NCBI GenBank assembly: GCA_947177035.1
Contig: CAMWSS010000007.1
Span: forward strand, 21,796 to 85,795
Direction: 5' to 3'
Length of the DNA stretch: 64,000 bases
Source: an uncultured Porphyromonadaceae bacterium
GTDB taxonomy: Bacteria > Bacteroidota > Bacteroidia > Bacteroidales > Muribaculaceae
The notes below the pieces were generated by a model that worked only from the letters and a program-made list of their open reading frames with translations, was not told the origin of the DNA and ran no database searches. Each line of letters starts with the position of its first letter. Position 1 is the stretch's first letter. Shown here one piece after another: positions 44,511 to 53,424 of this stretch. Both the position numbers and the translations under genes were made by a program.

Positions 44511-46361
44511 GTGACTGATAACACCAGTGTGAAAACACTCGACAAAGTGGTTGTCCGCTTTTCGGGCGATTCCGGCGACGGCATGCAGCTTGCCGGCAAC
44601 ATTTTCACCAACGTCTCAGCTGGCGTTGGCAACCAGGTTTCCACATTCCCGGATTATCCCGCAGAAATACGCGCTCCGCAGGGTTCTCTCAGCGGCGTGA
44701 GCGGCTTTCAGGTCAGTGTTGGCCGTGAGGTCTACACTCCGGGAGACCAATGCGACGTGCTCGTTGCAATGAACGCAGCCGCGCTCAAACAGAACCATCG
44801 TTTTCTGCGTCATGGCGGAGTCATTATCCTCGACATCGATTCATGCAAAGAAAGCGATCTGAAAAAAGCACTCTTCACCACCGACAATCCGGTCGAAGAA
44901 CTGGGCATCCGCCACGCACAGGTGCTGGAAGTGCCGGTCACAACCATGACCAAGGCAGCTCTTGCCGAAAGCGGCCTTGACCTGAAGTCAATGATGAAGT
45001 GCCGCAACATATTCGCTCTGGGCCTTGTGTGCTGGCTGTTTGACCGCCCGCTCGAAAGCGCCCTGCGTATGCTGCGCAACAAATTCGGACGCAAGCCGGC
45101 GATCTATGACGCCAACGCCAAAGTGCTCCGCGCCGGCTATGACTATGGACATAACATTCACGCCGGAGTGTCGACATGCCGTATTGAAAACGACAAGATC
45201 ACTCCCGGAGTATACACCGATATCAACGGCAACACCGCCACTGCATGGGGTCTGATCATGGCTTCTGAAAAATCAGGCCGCCCGCTGTTCCTCGGCTCCT
45301 ACCCCATCACTCCTGCCACCGACATTCTCCATGAACTGGCCAAACGCCGCGATCTCGGCGTGAAGGCAGTGCAGATGGAAGACGAGATCGCCGGCGTCTG
45401 CTCGGCCATCGGCGCATCGTTTGCCGGAAATCTGGCAGTGACCTCAACGTCTGGTCCCGGTCTCGCCCTGAAGAGCGAGGGAATCGGTCTGGCCGTAATC
45501 GCCGAACTGCCCCTTGTGGTCATTGACGTGATGCGCGGAGGCCCGTCGACCGGCCTTCCGACCAAGACCGAACAGACTGACCTGATGCAGGCTCTCTATG
45601 GCCGCAACGGCGAAAGCCCGGTTGCCGTGGTGGCTCCGATTTCGCCGACCGACTGTTTCGACATGGCATTTGAAGCAAGCCGCATCGCGCTCGAGCACAT
45701 GACTCCGGTCATTCTGCTGAGCGATGCGTTCATCGGCAACGGATCAAGCGCCTGGCGAATTCCAGAAGCAAACGAATATCCCGAAATACACCCGCCGTTG
45801 CTTCCGGCCGAACGTGCCGACAACAACTGGCATCCATATGAGCGCAATGCCGACACTCTGGTGCGTTACTGGGCAATTCCCGGCACAGAAGGTGCGACCC
45901 ACCGTCTCGGCGGCCTCGAAAAAGACTCAAAGACCGGAGCAATCTCGACCGACCCGGTCAATCACGAAAACATGGTCCGCATACGCCGCGAAAAAATCGC
46001 GCGCATAGCCAACGACATTCCGGCCCAGGAGGTCCACTATGACACTCCTGAAGCCGACACCCTGCTGCTCGGCTGGGGCGGAACATACGGACATCTGCGC
46101 ACCGCTGCCGCAGAACTGAACGCCGAAGGCACTCCGATCGCGTTCACTCAGATGCGCTACATCAACCCTATGCCTGCCAATATGGGCGAGATTCTGAAAC
46201 GTTACAAACGCGTAATCGTGGCCGAACTCAACACCGGTATGTTTGCCGACTATCTGCAGATGCAATTCCCCGACGTTCATATCGAACGGATCAACAAGAT
46301 CCAGGGACAGCCATTCCTTGTGAGCGAAGTAAAGAACAGCATCAAAGAAATAATGAAGTAA
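44511..46361 (+). CDS. korA: 2-oxoacid:ferredoxin oxidoreductase, fused gamma-alpha subunit
   Basis: 616 residues from a GTG; no ATG exists before the conserved core. The N-terminal gamma domain (about 8-190) has VVRFSGDSGDGMQLAGN and FPDYPAEIRAPQG. The alpha domain has GSYPITPATDILHELA (about 263), MEDEIAGVCSAIGASFAG and TSTSGPGLALKSEG, then MRGGPSTGLPTKTEQTDL. With the beta subunit downstream (9 bases) it forms the CoA-dependent oxidative decarboxylase of 2-oxoglutarate or a related acid, reducing ferredoxin, as in anaerobic Bacteroidales. The substrate is not fixed by sequence alone. Confidence 0.92.
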   Translation: MTDNTSVKTLDKVVVRFSGDSGDGMQLAGNIFTNVSAGVGNQVSTFPDYPAEIRAPQGSLSGVSGFQVSVGREVYTPGDQCDVLVAMNAAALKQNHRFLRHGGVIILDIDSCKESDLKKALFTTDNPVEELGIRHAQVLEVPVTTMTKAALAESGLDLKSMMKCRNIFALGLVCWLFDRPLESALRMLRNKFGRKPAIYDANAKVLRAGYDYGHNIHAGVSTCRIENDKITPGVYTDINGNTATAWGLIMASEKSGRPLFLGSYPITPATDILHELAKRRDLGVKAVQMEDEIAGVCSAIGASFAGNLAVTSTSGPGLALKSEGIGLAVIAELPLVVIDVMRGGPSTGLPTKTEQTDLMQALYGRNGESPVAVVAPISPTDCFDMAFEASRIALEHMTPVILLSDAFIGNGSSAWRIPEANEYPEIHPPLLPAERADNNWHPYERNADTLVRYWAIPGTEGATHRLGGLEKDSKTGAISTDPVNHENMVRIRREKIARIANDIPAQEVHYDTPEADTLLLGWGGTYGHLRTAAAELNAEGTPIAFTQMRYINPMPANMGEILKRYKRVIVAELNTGMFADYLQMQFPDVHIERINKIQGQPFLVSEVKNSIKEIMK

Positions 46362-46370
46362 CCAACAGCC

Positions 46371-47396
46371 ATGGAAAATAAAGATATCCGTTCAAAATAC
46401 TCTCCTGCTGACTATAAAAGCGATCAGAGCGTGCGCTGGTGTCCGGGATGCGGCGACCATGCCGTGCTCAATTGCCTCCACAAGGCAATGGCCACACTCG
46501 GCGTGCCGCCTCACCGCACCGCGGTAATCTCCGGCATAGGATGCTCCTCGCGACTGCCATATTACTGCAATACATATGGTTTCCACACCATCCACGGCCG
46601 CGCCGCCGCAATCGCCACAGGCTTCAAGGTGGCCAATCCGGAAATGACCGTGTGGCAGATCAGCGGCGACGGCGACGGACTCGCCATCGGCGGCAATCAC
46701 TTCATTCATTGCCTGCGCCGAAATGTCGACATCAACATACTGCTGCTCAACAACAAGATCTATGGCCTGACCAAAGGACAATATTCCCCGACATCGCCTC
46801 GCGGATTTGTCAGCAAATCCTCCCCTTACGGCACCACCGAAGATCCGTTTGTTCCCGCCGAACTCGCTTTCGGCGCGCGCGCCACTTTCTTTGCACGCAG
46901 CCTCGATGTGGAACTGCAGGTCAGCCAGGAGTGCATGGCCGCAGCCGCACGCCACAAGGGTGCATCGGTGGTGGAAGTGCTCCAGAACTGCGTGATTTTC
47001 AACAACGGCACCCACAATTGGATCTCAGACAAGGAAAACCGAGCCGACCGGACCATTCATCTGGTTCACGGACAGAAAATGCTGTTCGGCAATAATCTTG
47101 AGAAAGGACTTGTGCAGGACGGATTCCAGCTTAAGGCAGTGACAGTGGGCGAAGAGGGTTACACACTTGATGACGTGCTCACCCACGACGCTCACAGCGT
47201 GTCGGATATGCTTCACCGCCAGCTCGCCCTGATGGACGGACACGATCTGCCGGTGGCCATCGGTGTGATCCGCGACGTTGACGCCCCGGTCTACAACGAA
47301 GAGGTCGAAGCCCAGATCACTGACGTCAGCGCCAGCAAAGGCTATGACTCGCTCCGCGCCATGATTCTGGCCGGAGAAACCTGGACTGTGGAATAA
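46371..47396 (+). CDS. korB: 2-oxoacid:ferredoxin oxidoreductase beta subunit
   Basis: 341 residues. It binds thiamine diphosphate: GDGDGLAIGGNHFIH (about 99-113) followed by LLNNKIYGLTKGQYSPTSP (about 124-142). Near the N-terminus are RWCPGCGDHAVLN (about 22-34) and SGIGCSSRLPYY, with cysteines of the family. It pairs with the gamma-alpha subunit upstream. The gene is closed by a strong terminator shared with the convergent alpha-galactosidase gene. Confidence 0.93.
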   Translation: MENKDIRSKYSPADYKSDQSVRWCPGCGDHAVLNCLHKAMATLGVPPHRTAVISGIGCSSRLPYYCNTYGFHTIHGRAAAIATGFKVANPEMTVWQISGDGDGLAIGGNHFIHCLRRNVDINILLLNNKIYGLTKGQYSPTSPRGFVSKSSPYGTTEDPFVPAELAFGARATFFARSLDVELQVSQECMAAAARHKGASVVEVLQNCVIFNNGTHNWISDKENRADRTIHLVHGQKMLFGNNLEKGLVQDGFQLKAVTVGEEGYTLDDVLTHDAHSVSDMLHRQLALMDGHDLPVAIGVIRDVDAPVYNEEVEAQITDVSASKGYDSLRAMILAGETWTVE

Positions 47397-47430
47397 ACCC
47401 GACTACAACACTTCTGTTATATAAACAACG

Positions 47431-47464
47431 CAGCCGGCATCATTTTTCGAGATGATGCCGGCTG
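47431..47464. terminator. bidirectional terminator between korB and the GH36 gene
   Basis: A perfect 13-bp stem, CAGCCGGCATCAT (47431-47443) and its complement at 47452-47464, with an 8-base loop. It lies 35 bases after korB and 22 bases after the convergent gene's stop. Confidence 0.85.
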
Positions 47465-47485
47465 TCCGTTTAAATCGGCCTGAAG

Positions 47486-49678
47486 TTATTCGGCCGTGAG
47501 AGAAAGAGCCACAGACGCATATGGCCGGCCGAGCGATGACGCGACGTTGAGACCGACATATTTGAGAATGCGACCGCTCACAAGCTTGCCGTCAAGATTA
47601 CTCGGGCGCGACGGATCGGCAGGAGTAAGATCCCTGATGCGATAGTTTTTGTTCACATCGACTCCGTCAAGACGCAATTTCGGAACGGCCTGATCACAGA
47701 GGTAATCCATCCGATATGCAAACACGGCAGCCCTATCCTTGGACTCGTCGGCATACATCAGCGCAGCCACAGGTCCGTCATATGGCGACAGCAGGCGGTA
47801 TTGGTCGCCAAATTGCACCACCGGCCTGATTTCTTTATAGGCTGCCACGGCGCGCCCGGCAAATTCCAGTTCACGCTCCGTCATGTTTTTGGGCTGTATC
47901 TCCATGCCAAGACGTCCGGTCATGGCCACGTCAAATCTGAATTTTATCGGCAATTCGCGGCCGGTCTGGTGATTGGGGCTGGCACTGACATGTGAACCCT
48001 GCGCAATTGCCGGATAGAAGTGGCTGGCGCCCCACTGAATGAAAATGCGCTGCATGGCGTCAGTATTGTCACTCGTCCAGAATTCGTCGAACCATGGAAG
48101 CAGGCCGTATGTGACGCGGCCGCCTCCGCTGGCACACAACTGAATGGCCACTTCTGGATATTTCTCACGAATGCGGTCTAGCACGCTTTTCAGACCCTGA
48201 TGATAACGTATATAGATCTCATTCTGTGATTTTTTTGGCAGATATGGCGAAGCATAGTTCATGATATCGGCATTGCAGTCCCATTTTATATAAGCTATTT
48301 CCGGATTTTCGGTCAGCAGATTATCTGTAATAGAAAACACATAGTCCTGCACCTTGGGATTACACAGATCAAGCACGGCCTGAGTACCTCCCCTGCCCTG
48401 ACTGACAGGACGGTTAGACTGACTCAGCACCCATTCGGGATGTTTCTCAAAAAGTTCACTTTTTGTATTCACCATTTCCGGCTCGATCCAGATTCCGAAC
48501 TTGATTCCGTGGCGCCTGGCGGCATCGGTCAGTCCTTTTATACCCTGTGGCAGTTTTTTCTTGCAGACCATCCAGTCGCCAAGACTTGTGTGGTCATTAT
48601 CACGCGGATATTTATCGCCAAACCAGCCATCGTCCATCACAAAAAGTTCACCTCCGAGAGATGCAATGTCAGACATCATTTGCTCCATAACATCCTGGTC
48701 AACGTTGAAATACACACCTTCCCAACTGTTGAGCAACACGTCATGAAGGCGATCGCCGTGTGTCATGCCGTATTTGCGTCCCCATTTATGGAATGCCCGG
48801 CTGATGCCGCCTTTGCCTTCTTGCGAAAACGCCATGACAAACTCAGGGGTAGTGAATACTTCGCCCGGCTTAAGAGTATAGGCCGACGTCTCTTCATTGA
48901 TACCGCTGATGATATTGATGCCATGATTGCCTGCCACGATCTTGGTTTTGTAGTTGCCTCCCCACATGAGATTTCCGCCAAACACCTCGCCGGAATTCTC
49001 CGTGGCCTTTCCGCCAACCGACAACATGAATCCGGCATTAGAGCCAAAAGCATTGCGAAGCCCGGCTTTATCGGCGATCACGCTCTGTCCGTCAGGAAGA
49101 CGCTCCTCGCTCATCATGCCCTCGCCAGCCCATGACCCGTGGAACTGCGTCAGATAATTATTGTCGCGCGTCAGTGGCACACTGGCGCTGGCAAACGTCA
49201 GCAGCTCCACTTCGCCTTTCTTGCTTTCATTGGCGAGTTCGGTCCATGTTGAAAACACGTCGGTTCCACCATAGCGACGAAAAAATTGTCTGACGGCAAA
49301 CGGATACACTTTGTCACGAAACGTCAGCGTGATCAATTCACCTTTTTCGTCAGCAACGCGCTCCATTTTCTCCATGCCAAGATCAAGGCTCATGGTGCCG
49401 TCAGGCATTTTCACTGCCAGAGCTTTCTCGCCCGACGACCATAGACCAAACTGCGGAAGAGTGTGGCCTGTATAATTTGAATTTACGCTAAAGAATCCGC
49501 TTATGTCGGAATCTTCGATTTTTGGCCCGAAATACTGATAATAGGCGGCGCCACCGTCGTTGGTGGTCACCACAAGCGACGTGTTATCGGAGCTTAATAC
49601 ATGAGTGCGATTTTCGCTATGGAGTCCTTGGACGGACACCGCAAGGCATAATGCACTGAAAACAAACACTTTTTTCAT
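47486..49678 (-). CDS. secreted alpha-galactosidase, GH36
   Basis: 730 residues from the ATG at 49678, which gives the signal peptide MKKVFVFSALCLAVSVQG; a longer start at 49711 adds 11 residues that spoil it. An N-terminal beta-sandwich precedes the TIM barrel. The nucleophile Asp is in YIKWDCNAD, the acid/base Asp in WTSDNTDAMQR, and the substrate-binding DDGWFG and CASGGGRVTYG motifs are intact. It probably removes alpha-galactose from raffinose-type or plant oligosaccharides in the periplasm. No SusCD pair or other glycosidase is adjacent. Confidence 0.93.
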   Translation of the reverse strand: MKKVFVFSALCLAVSVQGLHSENRTHVLSSDNTSLVVTTNDGGAAYYQYFGPKIEDSDISGFFSVNSNYTGHTLPQFGLWSSGEKALAVKMPDGTMSLDLGMEKMERVADEKGELITLTFRDKVYPFAVRQFFRRYGGTDVFSTWTELANESKKGEVELLTFASASVPLTRDNNYLTQFHGSWAGEGMMSEERLPDGQSVIADKAGLRNAFGSNAGFMLSVGGKATENSGEVFGGNLMWGGNYKTKIVAGNHGINIISGINEETSAYTLKPGEVFTTPEFVMAFSQEGKGGISRAFHKWGRKYGMTHGDRLHDVLLNSWEGVYFNVDQDVMEQMMSDIASLGGELFVMDDGWFGDKYPRDNDHTSLGDWMVCKKKLPQGIKGLTDAARRHGIKFGIWIEPEMVNTKSELFEKHPEWVLSQSNRPVSQGRGGTQAVLDLCNPKVQDYVFSITDNLLTENPEIAYIKWDCNADIMNYASPYLPKKSQNEIYIRYHQGLKSVLDRIREKYPEVAIQLCASGGGRVTYGLLPWFDEFWTSDNTDAMQRIFIQWGASHFYPAIAQGSHVSASPNHQTGRELPIKFRFDVAMTGRLGMEIQPKNMTERELEFAGRAVAAYKEIRPVVQFGDQYRLLSPYDGPVAALMYADESKDRAAVFAYRMDYLCDQAVPKLRLDGVDVNKNYRIRDLTPADPSRPSNLDGKLVSGRILKYVGLNVASSLGRPYASVALSLTAE

Positions 49679-49708
49679 AAATATTACTTGTAACTGGTTA
49701 ACTGTCTG

Positions 49709-49716
49709 CAAATTTA
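49709..49716 (-). promoter_or_regulatory. -7 element upstream of the GH36 gene
   Basis: The minus strand reads TAAATTTG, about 30 bases ahead of the ATG at 49678. No convincing -33 was found. Confidence 0.5.
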
Positions 49717-49825
49717 CTCCTTATTTCCGACAACGTCCCGCTTTTGCTGTTACATAAATCTTTTTTCATGTTACATTGTCGCTCGTCGGATGATAAATCA
49801 TCAGTCTGAGGCAGAACCGAGCTTT

Positions 49826-49856
49826 TTTGTCAAACAGGATTATTATGCTACCTTTG
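49826..49856 (+). promoter_or_regulatory. promoter of the small two-helix membrane protein
   Basis: TTTG (49826-49829), 19 bases, TACCTTTG (49849-49856), about 40 bases before the ATG at 49897. It supports the small ORF as a real gene. Confidence 0.75.
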
Positions 49857-49896
49857 CAGTCGAATACAAGCAGACATCGACAAGCTTCCTCAAGTT

Positions 49897-50154
49897 ATGC
49901 CAAAGAACTTCAACCGACTCAAACAATGGCTCAGCAGGCTGTCATTCCGCACAGGCATAATAGCGGTCATTCTCTGTGCGCTTTGCTATACCATATCGTT
50001 TGCGCAGATGCTGCTTCCAATATCATCCACTGCCAAGGGAATATTGTGGGCCGTGTTTTTCGGCATTGCAAAGACATTGCAATATGGCGCTTTGTTAATT
50101 TTAGGCACAACCGGCATTTCACGCCTAAAATCCATTTTCAAGCGTGAGCAATAA
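49897..50154 (+). CDS. small membrane protein resembling the 'transporter suffix' domain
   Basis: 85 residues. A basic N-terminus (MPKNFNRLKQWLSRLSFRTG) is followed by two helices, about 20-44 (ending LLPIS) and 49-72, and a basic tail (SRLKSIFKREQ). The pattern of two helices joined by LPISSTAKG resembles the short transporter-suffix family common in bacteria; function unknown. A consensus promoter precedes it. An overlapping frame at 49827-50147 is open but has no such pattern. Convergent with the CotH-like gene. Confidence 0.7.
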   Translation: MPKNFNRLKQWLSRLSFRTGIIAVILCALCYTISFAQMLLPISSTAKGILWAVFFGIAKTLQYGALLILGTTGISRLKSIFKREQ

Positions 50155-50197
50155 GCTCCGGTCTGCCACACTCCAGACACCTGTGGCGCGCGGAAGC

Positions 50198-51604
50198 CTA
50201 TTCAATCACAATTTTTCTGCCGTTTATAATGTAAATGCCTTTTCCCAGACTTGATGCAGCCTCAGATTCGTCGGCATACACACCAATATAGATTCCCTGG
50301 AGATTATATACTTTTGCAGGCCGTTTCTCTTCATTAATCACTGGCGACAAAGCTTTACTTACAGGCAAATGCCCGTCAAACCAATCTATATTGCGTTGCA
50401 AGGCTGTTTTGATTCTCTCGGCTCTTGCATCCACCGTCTGCAACGGGTCGTCATTCCATCTGGCGCAATCATTTTTCCAGGCGTCGGCGAGCGGTAAAAC
50501 CGTCTCATCTATATACTCGTATACCTCTGACAGCCTGTCGGGATACACTTCATTCCAGACCGCTTCAACCGCCTTGCAAAAGTTGTCATACTGGATAATC
50601 TCTCCGATCCAATGTGGCGTAATTCCATAGTGGACTTTCATCCGGAAAGTGTAGTCAGTCTTCTCCCGGTTATAGCAGACAAGATCCCATATCGGGCCGG
50701 CAACCCATTTTGCATTATCCTTCAAATCTTTATGCAAATAAAAGCTGCCATGAAAGCCGTCCGGATTGTCCATTATCTCCTGCAATATAAAAAACCGGGC
50801 CATACTCTCCACATCCAGGTATCTCTCCCATGCAGTAGATGTTTTGTCAGTTGAATATATCGCTTTGTTTATTGCGTTGAACTCGCCGCTAAGCCACTGC
50901 AACTGAGCTGTTGAAAGGATATTGGGAGAATGATAGCGAAGTGTCAGACTCCAGCGGGCGTTTTCAGGAATCGTGATCTGGCATTCGTCATAGTAATTAT
51001 CCACCTCTACAAGCCAGCCTCCCTTTATAAGATCTGGATCTGTTTCTTTGTTCCGTTGCTCATATATGTCCACACGGCTGTCGTCTATCCGGATAGTTTC
51101 TGTCAGGAAATACAACCCGATATAGTCATTGTTTAACACAACCTCTACCGGTCGAAAGCTCGGTGTCCAGTCCATTCCAATCAGTTTTCCCAAATGCAAT
51201 CCAGCCACGGTGTTTTCAGTCGGCTTCAACAAAGCCCAATGCTTGCTTGGGGGCATACCCATCATCGAAGTCTTTCTTCCAAGTTTTATCTTGTATGGCT
51301 TCTTGGCTCCTTTCCATGACGAGTGGCCCCGACCTCGTATTTGCATTGGCTGTGGCTTTGCATTCGGTCCGATAGGATCAACTCCGTCAACGCCCATCGG
51401 GTCAAGCCAATAGATGGCAGGCAAATATTCTTCTTTCGACACGATAGGGTTATGATTCTTCGTTTCGATATACATGACAGGCAATGTGCCGGATACTGAC
51501 GTTGAAGGCGAAAATGTCGGCTCTGTCGCATCTATGTCATCTATACAGGAAATGAAGACCAATGCGACAAATAAACCGCCGATAAACTTGATAATGAAAT
51601 TCAT
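50198..51604 (-). CDS. CotH kinase-like surface lipoprotein
   Basis: 468 residues. Lipoprotein signal with the acylated Cys20 (ALVFISC). The CotH-family core is clear: MQIRGRGHSSWKGAKKPYKIKL (about 88-109), LLKPTENTVAGL, VEVVLNNDYIGLYFLTETIRID, and the catalytic-type segment AGPIWDLVCYNRE near 300. It ends KVYNLQGIYIG...LGKGIYIINGRKIVIE, a short sorting-tail-like module. CotH proteins are atypical protein kinases in spores; in Bacteroidetes they are surface proteins of unknown role. It lies 57 bases downstream of the sigma/beta-barrel fusion on the same strand and may be in its operon. Confidence 0.85.
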   Translation of the reverse strand: MNFIIKFIGGLFVALVFISCIDDIDATEPTFSPSTSVSGTLPVMYIETKNHNPIVSKEEYLPAIYWLDPMGVDGVDPIGPNAKPQPMQIRGRGHSSWKGAKKPYKIKLGRKTSMMGMPPSKHWALLKPTENTVAGLHLGKLIGMDWTPSFRPVEVVLNNDYIGLYFLTETIRIDDSRVDIYEQRNKETDPDLIKGGWLVEVDNYYDECQITIPENARWSLTLRYHSPNILSTAQLQWLSGEFNAINKAIYSTDKTSTAWERYLDVESMARFFILQEIMDNPDGFHGSFYLHKDLKDNAKWVAGPIWDLVCYNREKTDYTFRMKVHYGITPHWIGEIIQYDNFCKAVEAVWNEVYPDRLSEVYEYIDETVLPLADAWKNDCARWNDDPLQTVDARAERIKTALQRNIDWFDGHLPVSKALSPVINEEKRPAKVYNLQGIYIGVYADESEAASSLGKGIYIINGRKIVIE

Positions 51605-51661
51605 ATACGTCGTTCTAATGCCATAAGCAGTTTATAAATGTTGTTTTTCGCTGTTTTCCAT

Positions 51662-53212
51662 TTACCATACCAGCCTCAATCCAACCGGAATAGTGAATTC
51701 TAACGATTTCTCCTGACGTATAGTCCTGATGTCGGAGCCAGGATTAAAATAGTAACGTAACGAAGGTTCGGCATAGATACTGAGTGAAGGGGTGAAATGG
51801 TATTGGACTCCAACACCTCCTTCAACCGACCATTGCAATGGAGCCTGAATGTTGCGTCTGTCTGTTTCGGCTGCTGTCCATTCCGGTGCGAATCTCCGCA
51901 CAGACTGACTTCCCGATACGGGAATATCCAATGTCACCCCACCTTGTCCATAGACCGAGATACCTTTATGTGTGAACATTCGGTAGCTGAATTTAAGCGG
52001 CACTCCTATATAATGAATGCGCTGTGTCGTTTCTTCATTCATTCTTTCACTCTGAGAAAGTATATCAGACCGAAGGAATGTGTACCTCACGCCAGACTCT
52101 ATGCTCCAGCGTGAAGACAACGGTTTATTAACGGACAGACCGATGACAAACGGCATATGATGACGAACCTTTTCTGTAATCTCAATTTCATACGACGGGC
52201 CTTCGACATCCGAAATGTCTGGGTTCGGGATTCTATAGCGGCTGAAACCATCCTGTCCGGGATTGCCGGCATATGCCAGCGACAGCGCCCAGTCATGTGA
52301 TTCAGAATGCGGTTTATGCCTTACAGACTCTTTGGCAATTACTCCCCCCCGGCCTATCGTATTGATGCTCAGATGGATTGTATCAGCCGAAGCGCCGACT
52401 TTGCCAACTATAGGACGCCTATCGTTTTGTATATCAGACACTTCAGTGATTTTCTCTTCAATCTGACGATCTGTTATTGCCCTGTTGTTGATTATTTGCG
52501 ATTTCGGCAGAATGCTGTCGGCCTTGATCGATTCGACATCATTTATTCTGGATGCGACATCCTGACTTTCTCCACCCGTGTTCTTGCTTATTATTGAAGA
52601 TTCTGAAGCATTTTCATCATGGTTGAACATCACATTCCACACAAGCGATATTATGGCCACAACAGAAAGAATACCCATCTCCACCCGATATTCCGTAATC
52701 AGACGTCGCAGCATTGCCTTTGCGTGGGCAAGTTGCGATGACGACGAATGAGGCGCAATGCCAAGCAACTCTCCTATTTCTTTATGGGAAAGCCCATCCA
52801 AGACTGCCAGACGAAAAACTTTGCCATAGCCATCAGGTAATTTTGTGATTATTCTGTCTATTTCTTCCCATGTCAGACCGTCGCTCTCAGTTGAGTCGTC
52901 ATTTATGTTATCAGCTATCGCCCTGTCGGCAACAGACACGGATGACAGGCATGAGTCCTCCTTGAGATATTGCAACGACAGATTTTTCATTATGGTGGCG
53001 AGCCATGCATCAACCTTCGCACCATTATGAAGAGAGCCTATCGATGCGAATACTATCAGAAATCCATCATGGACTATATCTTTTGCAATGCTGTCATCCT
53101 GCACATAATAAGCCACTATCTCCCTCAACCGAGTGGAATAGGTCTTGTATAGAATTCCAAAAGCCTCCCGGTCACCTGCCTGGCATCGCTTTACAAGTTG
53201 AACTTTATCCAT
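51662..53212 (-). CDS. ECF sigma factor fused to a membrane helix and an outer-membrane beta-barrel
   Basis: 516 residues in one uninterrupted frame. Residues 1-84 are sigma region 2 (AFGILYKTYSTRLREIVAYYV, then KDIVHDGFLIVFASI). Residues 112-172 are region 4 with helix-turn-helix LSHKEIGELLGIAPHSSSSQ. A transmembrane helix spans about 178-196 (EMGILSVVAIISLVWNVMF), then a Ser/Asn/Asp-rich linker of about 110 residues. Residues 307-516 are amphipathic strands typical of a small OmpW/PorT-like barrel (WSIESGVRYTFLRS, YIGVPLKFSYRMF, ISVYGQGGVTLDI, LEFTIPVGLRLVW) ending in an aromatic residue. No signal peptide. Similar sigma/barrel ORFs seem to exist in other Bacteroidales (recollection, unchecked). 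Function unknown; a membrane-tethered regulator is inferred. Confidence 0.85.
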   Translation of the reverse strand: MDKVQLVKRCQAGDREAFGILYKTYSTRLREIVAYYVQDDSIAKDIVHDGFLIVFASIGSLHNGAKVDAWLATIMKNLSLQYLKEDSCLSSVSVADRAIADNINDDSTESDGLTWEEIDRIITKLPDGYGKVFRLAVLDGLSHKEIGELLGIAPHSSSSQLAHAKAMLRRLITEYRVEMGILSVVAIISLVWNVMFNHDENASESSIISKNTGGESQDVASRINDVESIKADSILPKSQIINNRAITDRQIEEKITEVSDIQNDRRPIVGKVGASADTIHLSINTIGRGGVIAKESVRHKPHSESHDWALSLAYAGNPGQDGFSRYRIPNPDISDVEGPSYEIEITEKVRHHMPFVIGLSVNKPLSSRWSIESGVRYTFLRSDILSQSERMNEETTQRIHYIGVPLKFSYRMFTHKGISVYGQGGVTLDIPVSGSQSVRRFAPEWTAAETDRRNIQAPLQWSVEGGVGVQYHFTPSLSIYAEPSLRYYFNPGSDIRTIRQEKSLEFTIPVGLRLVW

Positions 53213-53294
53213 ATAGATGAAGAAACACAGCCTATAGATGCTCTATACTACAAAAGACTGCATGAGAAACTCGATTTTTTTAGCATTGCTGCCA

Positions 53295-53302
53295 CAAAGG
53301 TA
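53295..53302 (-). promoter_or_regulatory. -7 element upstream of the sigma/beta-barrel gene
   Basis: The minus strand reads TACCTTTG, about 80 bases before the ATG at 53212. No -33 TTTG at standard spacing, so use by an alternative sigma or an activator is possible. Confidence 0.45.
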
Positions 53303-53322
53303 TAAAAAAATACATTTTTGCG

Positions 53323-53330
53323 TATCTTTG
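53323..53330 (+). promoter_or_regulatory. -7 element upstream of the TfoX-like gene
   Basis: TATCTTTG, about 95 bases before the ATG at 53425. It overlaps the place where the -33 of the divergent sigma-fusion promoter would fall. Confidence 0.45.
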
Positions 53331-53424
53331 TGGTTGCCAATGCTGGGTGGCGATTCTTGAAATTCAGCCGGAAGTGTGGTTTAAAGCAAAAATGACAAAC
53401 GCAAACAACAAAATTTGACCTGAC

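Noticed and set aside
49827..50147. Alternative 106-codon frame over the small membrane protein
   Set aside because: It starts before the predicted transcript start and lacks helix patterning; the frame at 49897 has both promoter and membrane helices.
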